This document shows, piece by piece, positions 39,184-46,316 of a DNA stretch of 46,316 nt. The notes beneath the pieces were generated by a model. That model was not told where the DNA came from. It saw only the letters and a list, made by a program, of their open reading frames with translations, and did no database searches. The translations under genes were made by a program, and so were the position numbers. The stretch's first letter is position 1. Each line of letters starts with the position of its first letter. Origin of the DNA: Gammaproteobacteria bacterium (GTDB lineage: Bacteria; Pseudomonadota; Gammaproteobacteria; RBG-16-57-12); the NCBI GenBank assembly GCA_022712945.1, contig JAFLJP010000029.1, positions 1-46,316 of the forward strand. The letters run 5' to 3'.

Positions 39184-40263
39184 GTGGGCAAAAAACGGAA
39201 TAAAAAGGCGGATGAAAAACTACCAAAATACTGCTATCTGCAAAAAGGCCGCTACATATATAAAGCATATGCCGGTCGCGAAAACGGCAAAACAAAGTTT
39301 AAAAAAGAGATTCGCCTATGCAGTGCCGACGCCACCATGAGCCAGGTATGGGCAGCCTATGAAGCATTAATGGGCACCCCGCAAAACACCATCAGTTCAC
39401 TATTCAGCAAATATTTCAGCTCCCCAAAATTTAACAACCTGGCACCAAAAACAAAAAAACAATACACCGCATTTGCTGCCTCGCTCACCAAATACCCCAC
39501 AAAAAACAAACAACCATTTGGCGACGCAGACTACACCCAAATCACCCCCGGCACTATCCGCCGATACCTCGACAAACGAGACGCAGACGGCGCACCAAAA
39601 AGTGGCAACCGGGAAATATCCGTACTGTCCGCCGCACTATCATGGGCATACAATAGAGACATGCTACCCAGAGGCACCATGAACCCCTGCCTTGGCGTGG
39701 AGCGTAACCGGGAAACCGCAGACACCAGGTACGTGGAAGACCGCCACTACTACCACGCCTATAACGCCGCCGCCAGCGCCCCCCAATGGTACCTACAGCC
39801 CATGATGGAAATAGCCTACCTATGCCGCATGCGCCGCATCGAAATACTGGCACTCACAAAATCGAACATCCTCGACCAGGGGCTAGACACTCTACGCACA
39901 AAAGGCTCAAAAGATGCCATCACGCTCTGGAGTACTCGCCTAAAAAACGCCATCAACACCGCCGTAAAACGCCCAAGAAAAATACGCCCAATGCGCGACG
40001 CAGAATACTACCTATTTTGCGACACCTACGGCAAACCGATAATGGACGACTCATTCACCAGCGCCTGGGACCGGTTTATGACAAAAACAGCAGCCCAGGC
40101 AAAACAAGACGGCGTTGATTTTGAAAGGTTCAAATTTCATCACCTCAAAGCTAAGGGCGTAAGCGATTTTATCGGCGACAAAAAGCGCGCCAGCGGGCAT
40201 AAAACAGACGCGATGGTAGCAGTTTACGATCGCAAAAAAGATGAAGTCGATGCAACCAGGTGA
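39184..40263 (+). CDS. int: Phage tyrosine integrase, 359 aa
   Basis: Site-specific recombinase that inserts and excises the prophage. The GTG at 39184 is chosen because AGGAG lies 7 nt upstream; the frame extends 18 codons further up from a GTG. The N-terminus is a basic arm-binding domain (GKKRNKKADEKLPKYCY). The catalytic set is CRMRRIEIL (Arg I), HHLKAKG (His, with Lys where most have Arg), GHKTDAMVAVYDR (His and nucleophilic Tyr). The Lys is shared with other phage integrases of this group. It is not an IntI: the additional integron-integrase insert is not visible. Confidence 0.88.
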   Translation: MGKKRNKKADEKLPKYCYLQKGRYIYKAYAGRENGKTKFKKEIRLCSADATMSQVWAAYEALMGTPQNTISSLFSKYFSSPKFNNLAPKTKKQYTAFAASLTKYPTKNKQPFGDADYTQITPGTIRRYLDKRDADGAPKSGNREISVLSAALSWAYNRDMLPRGTMNPCLGVERNRETADTRYVEDRHYYHAYNAAASAPQWYLQPMMEIAYLCRMRRIEILALTKSNILDQGLDTLRTKGSKDAITLWSTRLKNAINTAVKRPRKIRPMRDAEYYLFCDTYGKPIMDDSFTSAWDRFMTKTAAQAKQDGVDFERFKFHHLKAKGVSDFIGDKKRASGHKTDAMVAVYDRKKDEVDATR

Positions 40264-40295
40264 TTAAATAAACCCGGAGTAATTAACTCCAACCA

Positions 40296-40324
40296 TTGAT
40301 ATACGACACCGCGCCGCATATAAT
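40296..40324 (+). promoter_or_regulatory. Sigma70 promoter of the int-tRNA cargo region
   Basis: TTGATA (40296-40301), 17-bp spacer, TATAAT (40319-40324). A near-perfect promoter 68 bp upstream of the 40392 gene start. Confidence 0.75.
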
Positions 40325-40391
40325 GATCTACATGGACTAAGGGATCAACCCAAAGCCGAGACCAACCCCAAGCGGGTTAGAGGATTTCAAA

Positions 40392-40847
40392 ATGCGTAAA
40401 ACCACAAAAACAATTGAAAAATTAAAAGTCACCGTAAAACGCCCAAACGGTAACATTAAAGTGGTTTATAAAACAGATAGCGTGCGGTATTTAGGTACGG
40501 TTGAGAGCGCGCAAAAAAACTGCATCGAAGCAACAAAAGAAGCCGGGCGCGGAGACATCCTATCATTTGAGATCGTCGAAGAAGAAATGCCAATGAGCCA
40601 CGAAGAAATTAGAGAATTAATCGCCCTTGAAATTGACTGCAACTTTGACGCGCAAGATGCAGCCAGAGAGCGCGACTACAACAACGACATTGGTTTTCAT
40701 GAATCGGTTAAGTTTGACTCAAAAATCAAATGCCTAAGAGACGAGCTGAAATCTTTTGATGAAAAACACCCAGAAATTATTGCCGAGATCAAAAGAAAGG
40801 AGGAAATAAAAACACAACAACAAATCAAAAGCGCATTAAATGCATAA
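40392..40847 (+). CDS. Hypothetical protein, 151 aa, own promoter and terminator
   Basis: Highly charged helical protein: a basic N-terminal region (KLKVTVKRPNGNIKVVYK), then a middle acidic stretch (DILSFEIVEEEMPMSHEEI) and a long C-terminal helix (KHPEIIAEIKRKEE). AGAGGA precedes the ATG. It forms a single transcription unit of its own: strong promoter above, terminator just below. No family is recognised. Lysogen-expressed cargo (defence or exclusion) is a reasonable guess. Confidence 0.65.
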   Translation: MRKTTKTIEKLKVTVKRPNGNIKVVYKTDSVRYLGTVESAQKNCIEATKEAGRGDILSFEIVEEEMPMSHEEIRELIALEIDCNFDAQDAARERDYNNDIGFHESVKFDSKIKCLRDELKSFDEKHPEIIAEIKRKEEIKTQQQIKSALNA

Positions 40848-40852
40848 GTAAA

Positions 40853-40879
40853 AAAGAGAGGCCATTAAGCCTCTCTTTA
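40853..40879 (+). terminator. Intrinsic terminator
   Basis: AGAGAGGC pairs with GCCTCTCT around a six-base loop and is followed by TTACT; A residues precede the stem. Two bases after the 151-aa gene stop. Confidence 0.7.
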
Positions 40880-40942
40880 CTCTAACTAACATTTGACAGC
40901 CTCAATCCGTACACAAAGTGCGAAAAAATAAGGAGCGATAAA

Positions 40943-41203
40943 ATGCATCATCAAATCAAAATAAACAGGGCTCAACGTATTGCCTCCAAATTGCCGATGG
41001 CAAACAAGGAAATTGGGGAGTCAATCCCAGAAGCGTTGATCAGGGAGCTAACCAGTAGACAGTTGGCAGCAGTGGTTAATGCGTTAGATCGACATTGGCA
41101 CAAGGCCGTCAATCACGCACATCAAGAGGTGGTGGCCGAAGGGTATGTATGGTCTAACAAACACCAAGCTCTACTCGATGTTGTTTATCCAAAGGAGGTC
41201 TGA
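40943..41203 (+). CDS. Hypothetical protein, 86 aa
   Basis: AAGGAGCGAT precedes the ATG. Helical protein (INRAQRIASKLPMANKEIG; SIPEALIRELTSRQLAAVVNA) without signal or membrane segment. It begins an unbroken row of four small genes with overlapping or very short gaps. No family is recognised. Confidence 0.6.
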   Translation: MHHQIKINRAQRIASKLPMANKEIGESIPEALIRELTSRQLAAVVNALDRHWHKAVNHAHQEVVAEGYVWSNKHQALLDVVYPKEV

Positions 41204-41204
41204 A

Positions 41205-41453
41205 ATGGGACGAAAATCGATCTCTCAACGATTATCAAGCACAAAAGACGCGGCGATAAAAACAAAAATTGCGTCGGACTGGGCGGCAAACTGGAACAAA
41301 GAGCAAACCGAACTCATTTATGATTTAGGGCAAGCGGTCAAAGATAATGATTTTGATCAACTCTGCATCATTACCGGACAGCTAAAGGCTGTCTCAGAAA
41401 AGCGGCTCTCGGCATTGCCACGAGTAATAAAGGCCTTAATCCATGGCAAATAA
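41205..41453 (+). CDS. Hypothetical protein, 82 aa
   Basis: A perfect ribosome site (AAAGGAGGTC) lies 4 nt before the ATG at 41205, which fixes the start; the frame continues up without a stop. Helical and basic at the N-terminus (MGRKSISQRLSSTKDAAIK). It overlaps the next gene by 11 bp. Possibly a partner of the adjacent HTH protein, as in two-component regulatory pairs. No family is recognised. Confidence 0.6.
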   Translation: MGRKSISQRLSSTKDAAIKTKIASDWAANWNKEQTELIYDLGQAVKDNDFDQLCIITGQLKAVSEKRLSALPRVIKALIHGK

Positions 41454-41742
41454 AGCCGCCCAAGTGCGCGATGAACTAAACCTCACGCAAAAAGAGGCTG
41501 GAGAACTACTCGCTGGCCTTAAAGGAAAAAATGCAAGTGATGCCTGGTGCCGATGGGAACGCACAGGCAAATGGCATGGGACTACCGATGCGCTCTTTAA
41601 AATCATCCTATCTCTAAAAATGGCCGAGGATTTAAAAACACCGGATGTTAGCAAGGGGCTAAACGTTGCCCTCAATGCGTTAAGCGATGACGATAGTCAC
41701 ATAACGCCAACGAATAAACTTACATATCGACGGAGGAGATGA
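41443..41742 (+). CDS. HTH (XRE-like) regulator, 99 aa
   Basis: AAQVRDELNLTQKEAGELLAG then NASDAWCRWERTGKWHG is a clear XRE-type helix-turn-helix (residues 5-45), followed by a short helical tail. It overlaps its neighbours on both sides, so the three genes are one operon. It could be the antitoxin-like or regulatory part of a small cassette, but no toxin is recognised beside it. Confidence 0.65.
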   Translation: MANKAAQVRDELNLTQKEAGELLAGLKGKNASDAWCRWERTGKWHGTTDALFKIILSLKMAEDLKTPDVSKGLNVALNALSDDDSHITPTNKLTYRRRR

Positions 41743-41939
41743 TGGCTATATCAAGCGAGGCGAACGAGATTATAAAAAGACTGGTTGGCGAGATGTCAAC
41801 AATAACCCACTGCTACCGTGCAAATATTGAGCACGGGTATGAGTGCTGCGTAGGTAGCTACGGAATGCCAATTCCAGCCGAGAGCAGCGGGGTTATTGTT
41901 GACAAAGTACTTGAGGCACTTGCCTCATTAGACGCATAA
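41742..41939 (+). CDS. Small hypothetical protein, 65 aa
   Basis: ATG at 41742 follows GGAGG with a 5-nt spacing and overlaps the HTH stop by one base (TGATG). Two Cys (HCYRAN, ECCVGSYG) and an acidic C-terminus. No domain recognised. Last gene of the HTH operon. Confidence 0.5.
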   Translation: MAISSEANEIIKRLVGEMSTITHCYRANIEHGYECCVGSYGMPIPAESSGVIVDKVLEALASLDA

Positions 41940-42004
41940 CGACCCGCATTCACGGGGAGCGGGTTTCGTCCCGTGAAATTGATTGAATATCTATTTTTTA
42001 GTTA

Positions 42005-42211
42005 ATGCTAATTATTTGCTTTATTTATTCGCACAGTGAGATCTGCAAAACGGCAGGATTAAATTTAAAGGAGTTGTCTCTATTTGCCAACAAGCCCGAA
42101 TCGACGCTCATTCGCTGGCACAAGGAAAATTACCAACTGTGCGAATTGCTAGTGCGCGGTGCTGCTAGTAAAAAACTTGATGATACCTTAATAAACCTGC
42201 ATATCAAATGA
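42005..42211 (+). CDS. Small HTH-like protein, 68 aa
   Basis: LNLKELSLFANKPESTLIRW and HKENYQLCELLVRGA fit a small helix-turn-helix fold. The start is uncertain: the first 17 residues are hydrophobic and no strong ribosome site is seen at 42005; a later start may be used. A near-palindrome GCATATC-AAAT-GATATGC overlaps its end (42196-42213) and could be a binding site. Confidence 0.45.
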   Translation: MLIICFIYSHSEICKTAGLNLKELSLFANKPESTLIRWHKENYQLCELLVRGAASKKLDDTLINLHIK

Positions 42212-42248
42212 TATGCCTAATCTCGCCATTTTAGGGTGAAAAAAGGAC

Positions 42249-42277
42249 TTGATGGCAATATGATATATGGCTATACT
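42249..42277 (+). promoter_or_regulatory. Sigma70 promoter
   Basis: TTGATG (42249-42254), 17-bp spacer, TATACT (42272-42277), 54 bp before the 42331 gene. Confidence 0.65.
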
Positions 42278-42330
42278 GTATTCAAGAGCTAAGGAAAAGC
42301 CGAAACTCATAAACGAAGAGGAAAATAGCC

Positions 42331-42528
42331 ATGACCATTTACATTATCCGCGAACTCCAAAATGCCCAAAGTCAACAAGATGGTGAAAAGTTTTTTGCAA
42401 GCACGTTAACAGCAGCAAAACGAAAAGCAAGCAATTTGCAAATGTTCCACGGAACAGTGATGACTATTGAAAATGAAAACGGCAGCCGGGTATCAGTAAA
42501 AGAAAACGGAAAATGGAACGACAAGTGA
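42331..42528 (+). CDS. Small hypothetical protein, 65 aa
   Basis: GAGGAAA lies before the ATG. Basic helical protein (LTAAKRKASNLQMFHG), with no recognised family. It has its own promoter 54 bp upstream and overlaps the RHH-like gene by 16 bp, so the two are coupled. Prophage accessory gene. Confidence 0.6.
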   Translation: MTIYIIRELQNAQSQQDGEKFFASTLTAAKRKASNLQMFHGTVMTIENENGSRVSVKENGKWNDK

Positions 42529-42710
42529 GCTACGGCGGCAAAAGAGAGGGGGCTGGGAGACCCCCGATTGACTCTAAAATGGTCAAAATCCCAGTGGGGT
42601 ATAAACTACCGCGCTGGCTCGTTAACTGGATCAGAGAGCAGGATAAGCCAGCGTCGCATTTGATCGAGGATGCATTGTGCAAACAGCACCGGTTAAAGCC
42701 ACCGAATTAG
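42513..42710 (+). CDS. Small RHH-type DNA-binding-like protein, 65 aa
   Basis: The N-terminus GGKREGAGRPP is a motif common at the start of phage ribbon-helix-helix and related small proteins; then KIPVGYKLPRWLVNWIREQ gives a beta strand and helices. A GTG at 42525 overlapping the previous stop is an alternative start. Likely regulator. Coupled with the 65-aa gene before it. Confidence 0.55.
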   Translation: MERQVSYGGKREGAGRPPIDSKMVKIPVGYKLPRWLVNWIREQDKPASHLIEDALCKQHRLKPPN

Positions 42711-42741
42711 GCATACAACATCGCAAAATGGAAAATAAATA

Positions 42742-43107
42742 ATGAAAACAAACGCACAAATCGCAACGGCATTTAGAGCCCAAAAAAAATGCCCAAAAGA
42801 AGGTTTTGTTATTATTTACAACAACCAGGCCGTTAGCTGGATGAGCACACTGCACGACCCAGCCAGACAATCACCAGGCTGCATAGCAATCAACAACGCC
42901 GGTGAACAATGGATAGCGACCGGCGGTGATGACTATCACGGAGCCAGAGAATGGAACATCATTACCAGCAAAACATGCACAGATTACGACAAAACCATTA
43001 CCAGGACATTTGAAAGTGGCGACGGAAAAACAAGGTGCAAGGAATGCGCTGTAATAGATCACCAAGAAAACAGTACAAATAATTTGATAAACCGAATGAT
43101 TTTTTAG
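42742..43107 (+). CDS. Hypothetical protein, 121 aa
   Basis: Compact alpha/beta protein (GFVIIYNNQAVSWMSTL, CIAINNAGEQWIATGGDDY), with a small C-terminal pair of Cys (KTRCKECAV) that could bind metal. No family is recognised; similar prophage proteins with WxATGG exist. It is the last prophage gene before the tRNA and shares the terminator hairpin with the tRNA. Confidence 0.6.
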   Translation: MKTNAQIATAFRAQKKCPKEGFVIIYNNQAVSWMSTLHDPARQSPGCIAINNAGEQWIATGGDDYHGAREWNIITSKTCTDYDKTITRTFESGDGKTRCKECAVIDHQENSTNNLINRMIF

Positions 43108-43134
43108 GAATGTTTTTAGGAAGAATTATAAAAA

Positions 43135-43162
43135 ACGCTCGATTTACAAAAAAACCGAGCGT
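43135..43162 (-). terminator. Terminator after tRNA-Thr
   Basis: On the minus strand ACGCTCG pairs with CGAGCGT and is followed by TTTTTATA. It lies 17 bp after the tRNA 3' end, inside the prophage side of the junction. Confidence 0.75.
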
Positions 43163-43178
43163 AAACTGTTGTTTTATA

Positions 43179-43254
<76 letters not shown>

Positions 43255-43293
43255 GACGTGGGGAATAGTACTCAAAAGCCGTTTAAATTACAA

Positions 43294-43941
43294 TCAAATA
43301 CACGAACTATTTTCATATTCGAGCGAAGAAAATTGCCCACTCATGATTTCCAACATTGTCTCATTTTGATGCTCCAAAAGCGGACCAATATCCACATGGT
43401 AAACATCGCGGCTTTTGTAGCGTGGCTCGATTAAAACTTCAATATTTCTTGTTGTAAACCATTCCAACCGTTCAAGTGCTGATGCATGCTGACTGTATAA
43501 ACCCAATGATATTGTATTTCTATTTTTGCCTGCCTCAATGACGTAGAGGTCTTTAACCCTCATACCCACCATCTTTTCATACAACCCCCTTGCCTCACGC
43601 AGCGTCTCTTGTGCCGGAGCGTAAACCCAATAGCTTTCAATTTCATCTCTTTTTTGAGGCTCACCCTGAATGGGGATACCCGCCTCACTCATCCGCACAA
43701 CCAATTGATCAAACAGTATTTTACCCAGCTCTGCTACGGCATAACAGTGCCCTACAAACTTAACTTGGGGTGCTAGCATGGGTAACTCAGGTTCAATACG
43801 CTCCGAAGCAAGCTGCAGTACCGGCTGATCAACAGACGATACAATAGCCTCACTCTCCTCCGCCACACCAATGACTCCCTGTTGATATAGGTAAAAAGCA
43901 AATGCATTTAATGCAATTAGTACAACAATGAAAAACTTCAT
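43294..43941 (-). CDS. SPOR-domain membrane protein, 215 aa
   Basis: ATG at 43941 (MKFFIVVLIALNAFAF) is chosen because GGGGGTG lies upstream; the frame has 7 further codons. One membrane anchor at residues 2-17, then a periplasmic part. The C-terminal region from about residue 125 (KDLYVIEAGKNRNTISLG, then LYSQHASALERLEWF) is a SPOR domain, which binds denuded peptidoglycan at division sites. It lies downstream of coaX. Its role as a cell-envelope protein is inferred. Confidence 0.75.
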   Translation of the reverse strand: MKFFIVVLIALNAFAFYLYQQGVIGVAEESEAIVSSVDQPVLQLASERIEPELPMLAPQVKFVGHCYAVAELGKILFDQLVVRMSEAGIPIQGEPQKRDEIESYWVYAPAQETLREARGLYEKMVGMRVKDLYVIEAGKNRNTISLGLYSQHASALERLEWFTTRNIEVLIEPRYKSRDVYHVDIGPLLEHQNETMLEIMSGQFSSLEYENSSCI

Positions 43942-43976
43942 TTCACCCCCATCAACAGGCAAATAGCCAGACCTTG

Positions 43977-44732
43977 TTAATTTTCCATTTCCGTTATAAC
44001 CCGCAGCAATCCATTCAGAACAAGGTTGGCATCATATTCAAATTCATTATCAAGCAGTGGTATTAACATCGGCGCATCTCCACCCGTAATGAAGAATTGG
44101 GTGCGACTGCCCAAACTGGCCACAATATCACTACACATTCGATCAAGCATTGAAACAGCAGCATAGAGTGCTCCACCAGTGACGGCACCCTCTGTATCCC
44201 GAGCAAGAAGACTAACCTCCGCAGGTAACTCATCTTTCAGACGTATGCCACTGGTACCTTTAACCAATGCGTTACGCATCATAGACAAACCGGGTACAAT
44301 CATTCCTCCCAGATGCCCCCCATCGGAGTTAACAGCATCAATAGTAATAGCACTCCCACAATCAATAACACAGACCGGCACACCAATGCTTCCAGCATCT
44401 GTCGCAGCAATCATCGCCAGCCACCGATCAACACCAAGGCACTCAGGATTAACATAACCATTAATCAGACTCCCTTGCTGCTGCGTTGTTTTGACGATCT
44501 GAATATCACTTTGCCAGCGCCCCTCAACCCAACTAACAAACGCTTTAATCACACGCGGAGCGGCAACGGAAGAGACAGCGATCGTTGACTGTTTTTCAAG
44601 TGAATTCAACATCACATCTAACTGCACATCGAGCTCTTTGGCGACATATTCAGCCTCACCTATCGATGTAAACCCATCACCATCGCTAACAGCCCATTTG
44701 ATTCGGCTGTTACCAATATCTACTAAGAACAT
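43977..44732 (-). CDS. coaX: Type III pantothenate kinase
   Basis: Phosphorylates pantothenate in coenzyme A synthesis, using ATP and K+. The sequence has the CoaX core: FLVDIGNSRIKWA (phosphate 1 motif), then GVDRWLAMIAATD, CVIDCGSAITIDAV (phosphate 2), and GGMIVPGLSMMRNAL. The length of 251 residues is standard. It overlaps birA by 10 bases. Host gene. CoaA is not expected in the same genome. Confidence 0.95.
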   Translation of the reverse strand: MFLVDIGNSRIKWAVSDGDGFTSIGEAEYVAKELDVQLDVMLNSLEKQSTIAVSSVAAPRVIKAFVSWVEGRWQSDIQIVKTTQQQGSLINGYVNPECLGVDRWLAMIAATDAGSIGVPVCVIDCGSAITIDAVNSDGGHLGGMIVPGLSMMRNALVKGTSGIRLKDELPAEVSLLARDTEGAVTGGALYAAVSMLDRMCSDIVASLGSRTQFFITGGDAPMLIPLLDNEFEYDANLVLNGLLRVITEMEN

Positions 44733-45727
44733 AAATCACCACTATTTTCGGCAAGGCGTAAACTCACCTCACCACTGTGAATCCGAAAAACGTTACCATT
44801 ATTCCGTAAAAGTAATGCACCACTATCATCTATCCCCTGCGCGGTACCACACCGCGACTCATTGACTCCATGCAGAACAACTTTTCGCCCAAACATCACA
44901 TCAAGCACATTCCAACGCTGAATCAACTGGCTCAAACCGCTGATTTGATACTGAAGCAACATCGAATTGATCGATTGCAACAATGAGATAGCAAGCATAT
45001 TACGGGAAAGGGCGCAGCCACTATTTAATGTCGCCAGATCAACCCACGGCTGGGTGATCTGCTCCGTACCACTCACACCCTTCATATCAACATTAATGCC
45101 CACACCAATCACAACATAGCCGTCACCGCTGGGATCACCTGACATCTCTAAAAGGATGCCTGCCACTTTTCGGCCGCGATAAAAAAGGTCATTTGGCCAT
45201 TTAAGCCCCACCCCGCTAATACCCATCGCCTCAAGTGCATTTACTACGGCAATACCTATCGCAAGGCTTACTCCGCCAACCCCACATTGGGTATCGCTAT
45301 AACGCCACAGCAGTGAAAAATAGAGGTTCTTTGCAAAAGGAGAAGCCCAATGCCGTCCACGACGCCCTCGGCCTTCACTCTGGAATTCAGCAAAAACAAC
45401 CGAGCCACCAGGCTCACCCTCTTGCGCCAACCGCTGTAGATAATGATTTGTTGAATTGATAGATGGAAGTACCTTTACACTACCAATCAGATCCGCACCT
45501 TTCAGGCCATCTGAAATCCTATCGTGATCCAACAACTCAACACCCGTGGCAAGTCTATACCCCTTTCCGGGAAGAGAGTAGATATCGATACCGTAAAGTT
45601 GCAATACCTGAACAGCCTTCCAAACTGTAGTCCGAGTCACTCCCAACTCTTTGGCAAGTTGATTGCCCGAATAAAATCGGTCAACCGATAACTGCTTCAG
45701 TATATAAAGTGCAACATCATAAGACAT
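44723..45727 (-). CDS. birA: Biotin ligase / biotin operon repressor
   Basis: Bifunctional protein that attaches biotin to carboxylases and represses biotin synthesis genes. Residues 15-60 are a winged HTH (YSGNQLAKELGVTRTTVWK), with GRGRRGRHWAS the biotinyl-5'-AMP loop near residue 117, and KWPNDLFYRGRKVAGIL and VVIGVGINVD the ligase core. The length (334) fits the HTH-containing form. It overlaps coaX. Host gene. Confidence 0.95.
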   Translation of the reverse strand: MSYDVALYILKQLSVDRFYSGNQLAKELGVTRTTVWKAVQVLQLYGIDIYSLPGKGYRLATGVELLDHDRISDGLKGADLIGSVKVLPSINSTNHYLQRLAQEGEPGGSVVFAEFQSEGRGRRGRHWASPFAKNLYFSLLWRYSDTQCGVGGVSLAIGIAVVNALEAMGISGVGLKWPNDLFYRGRKVAGILLEMSGDPSGDGYVVIGVGINVDMKGVSGTEQITQPWVDLATLNSGCALSRNMLAISLLQSINSMLLQYQISGLSQLIQRWNVLDVMFGRKVVLHGVNESRCGTAQGIDDSGALLLRNNGNVFRIHSGEVSLRLAENSGDLCS

Positions 45728-45770
45728 ATAAAATAGATCGAAAACTATGGATCGGCGATTCTACCATCAG

Positions 45771-46181
45771 TTATGGTGTCGATGCAGCGATAAGTAAGGA
45801 AAACCAGGAGTGGTAATCATGGGAAATCGCAACACCTATGATGTATAAAAACAGAGAAAGCGACAATGAAATATAAAACAATTTCTTTTTAAAGGTATGT
45901 GCTGCATGAAGAGTATATCCAGCGACTCCGATATAGAGCAGCATCACCACAAGCTTCGCAGTCAACCACCCATCTACAAAAGGATATTGATTGATTAAAG
46001 GTAGCATCGCCAACGCAGAGAGCAGCAGCAAGCTTTCAACAATATGAGGAGGATACTTAAGCCACCGCTGAGAAAGCCTCTCCGGGTCACGAAGTAAAAA
46101 ATAGGCGCGAAGAGAAAAACCTGACAACGATAAAAACACACAACTGATATGCGTGTATTTGATTACCTCGTAAATACCCAT
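45771..46181 (-). CDS. SirB family membrane protein, 136 aa
   Basis: Four hydrophobic segments with the SirB2 pattern: IKYTHISCVFLSLSGF, the central PHIVESLLLLSALAML, and LTAKLVVMLLYIGVAGYTL. Inner membrane protein of unknown activity. It lies between the rRNA operon end and birA and reads in the same direction. Host gene. Confidence 0.78.
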   Translation of the reverse strand: MGIYEVIKYTHISCVFLSLSGFSLRAYFLLRDPERLSQRWLKYPPHIVESLLLLSALAMLPLINQYPFVDGWLTAKLVVMLLYIGVAGYTLHAAHTFKKKLFYISLSLSLFLYIIGVAISHDYHSWFSLLIAASTP

Positions 46182-46232
46182 TCCCTAACTATACAATAAA
46201 TCGCCCCAACGATCTGTCCACGGTCAAAAAAA

Positions 46233-46265
46233 AACCCCAATCAGGTTTGGCACCTAATTGGGGTT
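46233..46265 (-). terminator. rRNA operon terminator
   Basis: On the minus strand AACCCCAATTAGGT pairs with ACCTGATTGGGGTT, followed by a long T-run. It lies 13 bp after the 5S 3' end. Confidence 0.85.
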
Positions 46266-46278
46266 CTTTAGAATAAAA

Positions 46279-46316
46279 GCCTGACAGTGACCTACTTTCA
46301 CATGGGAGCCCCCACA
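46279..46316 (-). rRNA. rrf: 5S rRNA 3' end (partial, cut by window edge)
   Basis: The minus strand reads GGCTCCCATGTGAAAGTAGG and then CACTGTCAGGC, the conserved 3' end of bacterial 5S rRNA. The remaining part lies outside the window. Confidence 0.9.

Larger units (their letters stand above)
1027..43178. mobile_element. Siphovirus-like prophage (left limit not determined)
   Basis: Contains cI/cro immunity, replication, packaging, head, tail, lysis, methylase and integrase modules in lambda-like order. The right edge is placed at the 3' end of tRNA-Thr (43179) because the integrase module faces it and the tRNA is intact. No copy of the tRNA 3' end was found at the left, so attL must lie to the left of the window, or the target is different. 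The left edge is given only for reading. Confidence 0.8.

Noticed and set aside
41934..41983. GCATAAC followed by a strong hairpin (TTCACGGG/CCCGTGAA) looked like another attC site.
   Set aside because: L''/L' boxes do not pair and the R'-like GTTAATG at 42001 has an extra base and wrong spacing; it is more likely a simple hairpin or terminator remnant.
1..43178. Searched for a reverse transcriptase or variable-repeat pair (diversity-generating retroelement) near the tail genes.
   Set aside because: No RT-like frame (no YxDD-type motif) in the listed genes and no near-duplicate of the distal tail gene 3' end.

Overview
The window is a siphovirus-like prophage integrated in a gammaproteobacterial chromosome. 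The host flank lies at the right end (43179-46316), all on the minus strand: the 3' end of a 5S rRNA with its terminator, a SirB-family membrane protein, birA, coaX (type III pantothenate kinase), a SPOR-domain protein and tRNA-Thr(TGT). The order birA-coaX-SPOR-tRNA-Thr is typical of Gammaproteobacteria that use coaX instead of coaA. The exact genus cannot be read from this sequence.

Everything from about 1 kb to 43.1 kb reads as one lambda-type (cos/GpA class) prophage. Its immunity core is at 32.1-32.8 kb, where a Cro-like and a CI-like gene diverge around an operator region. Leftward from cro (minus strand) run a CII-like activator, small zinc-finger proteins, a DnaB-type helicase, a DnaT/O-like replication protein and a Q-like antiterminator. 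These are followed by a structured gap and the late genes: ParB-adenine/cytosine methylase, TerS, TerL (GpA), gpW, portal, S49 protease/scaffold, gpD, gpE capsid, a group of small membrane proteins, a large beta-rich repeat protein, head-tail connectors, tail tube, G/GT chaperones with a complete -1 frameshift signal, tape measure, tail tip proteins, a hub protein and a glycine-rich distal protein. At the far left lie three small rightward genes behind a palindrome-rich promoter, then the end of an IS30-family element that runs off the window.

Rightward from cI run a stand-alone ANTAR RNA-binding protein, a leftward lipoprotein moron, an operon with a zinc-finger protein, an amidase fused to a Lar-like zinc ribbon, two small membrane proteins and a C5 cytosine methylase with a second conserved-looking frame inside it. 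Then come a DUF4224 protein, a tyrosine integrase and about 2.8 kb of small unknown genes before the tRNA.

The most unusual feature is at 37.35-38.93 kb. Three genes there are separated by imperfect inverted repeats with the layout of integron attC sites (R''-L''-stem-L'-R'), and no integron integrase is visible. This looks like a short integrase-less cassette cluster (CALIN) carried inside a prophage, between its methylase and integrase modules. Other notable points are the stand-alone ANTAR protein, the dual-frame methylase, the amidase-Lar fusion and the repeated terminator-like leaders of the late operon. All function calls come from reading motifs and gene order; no database search was run.
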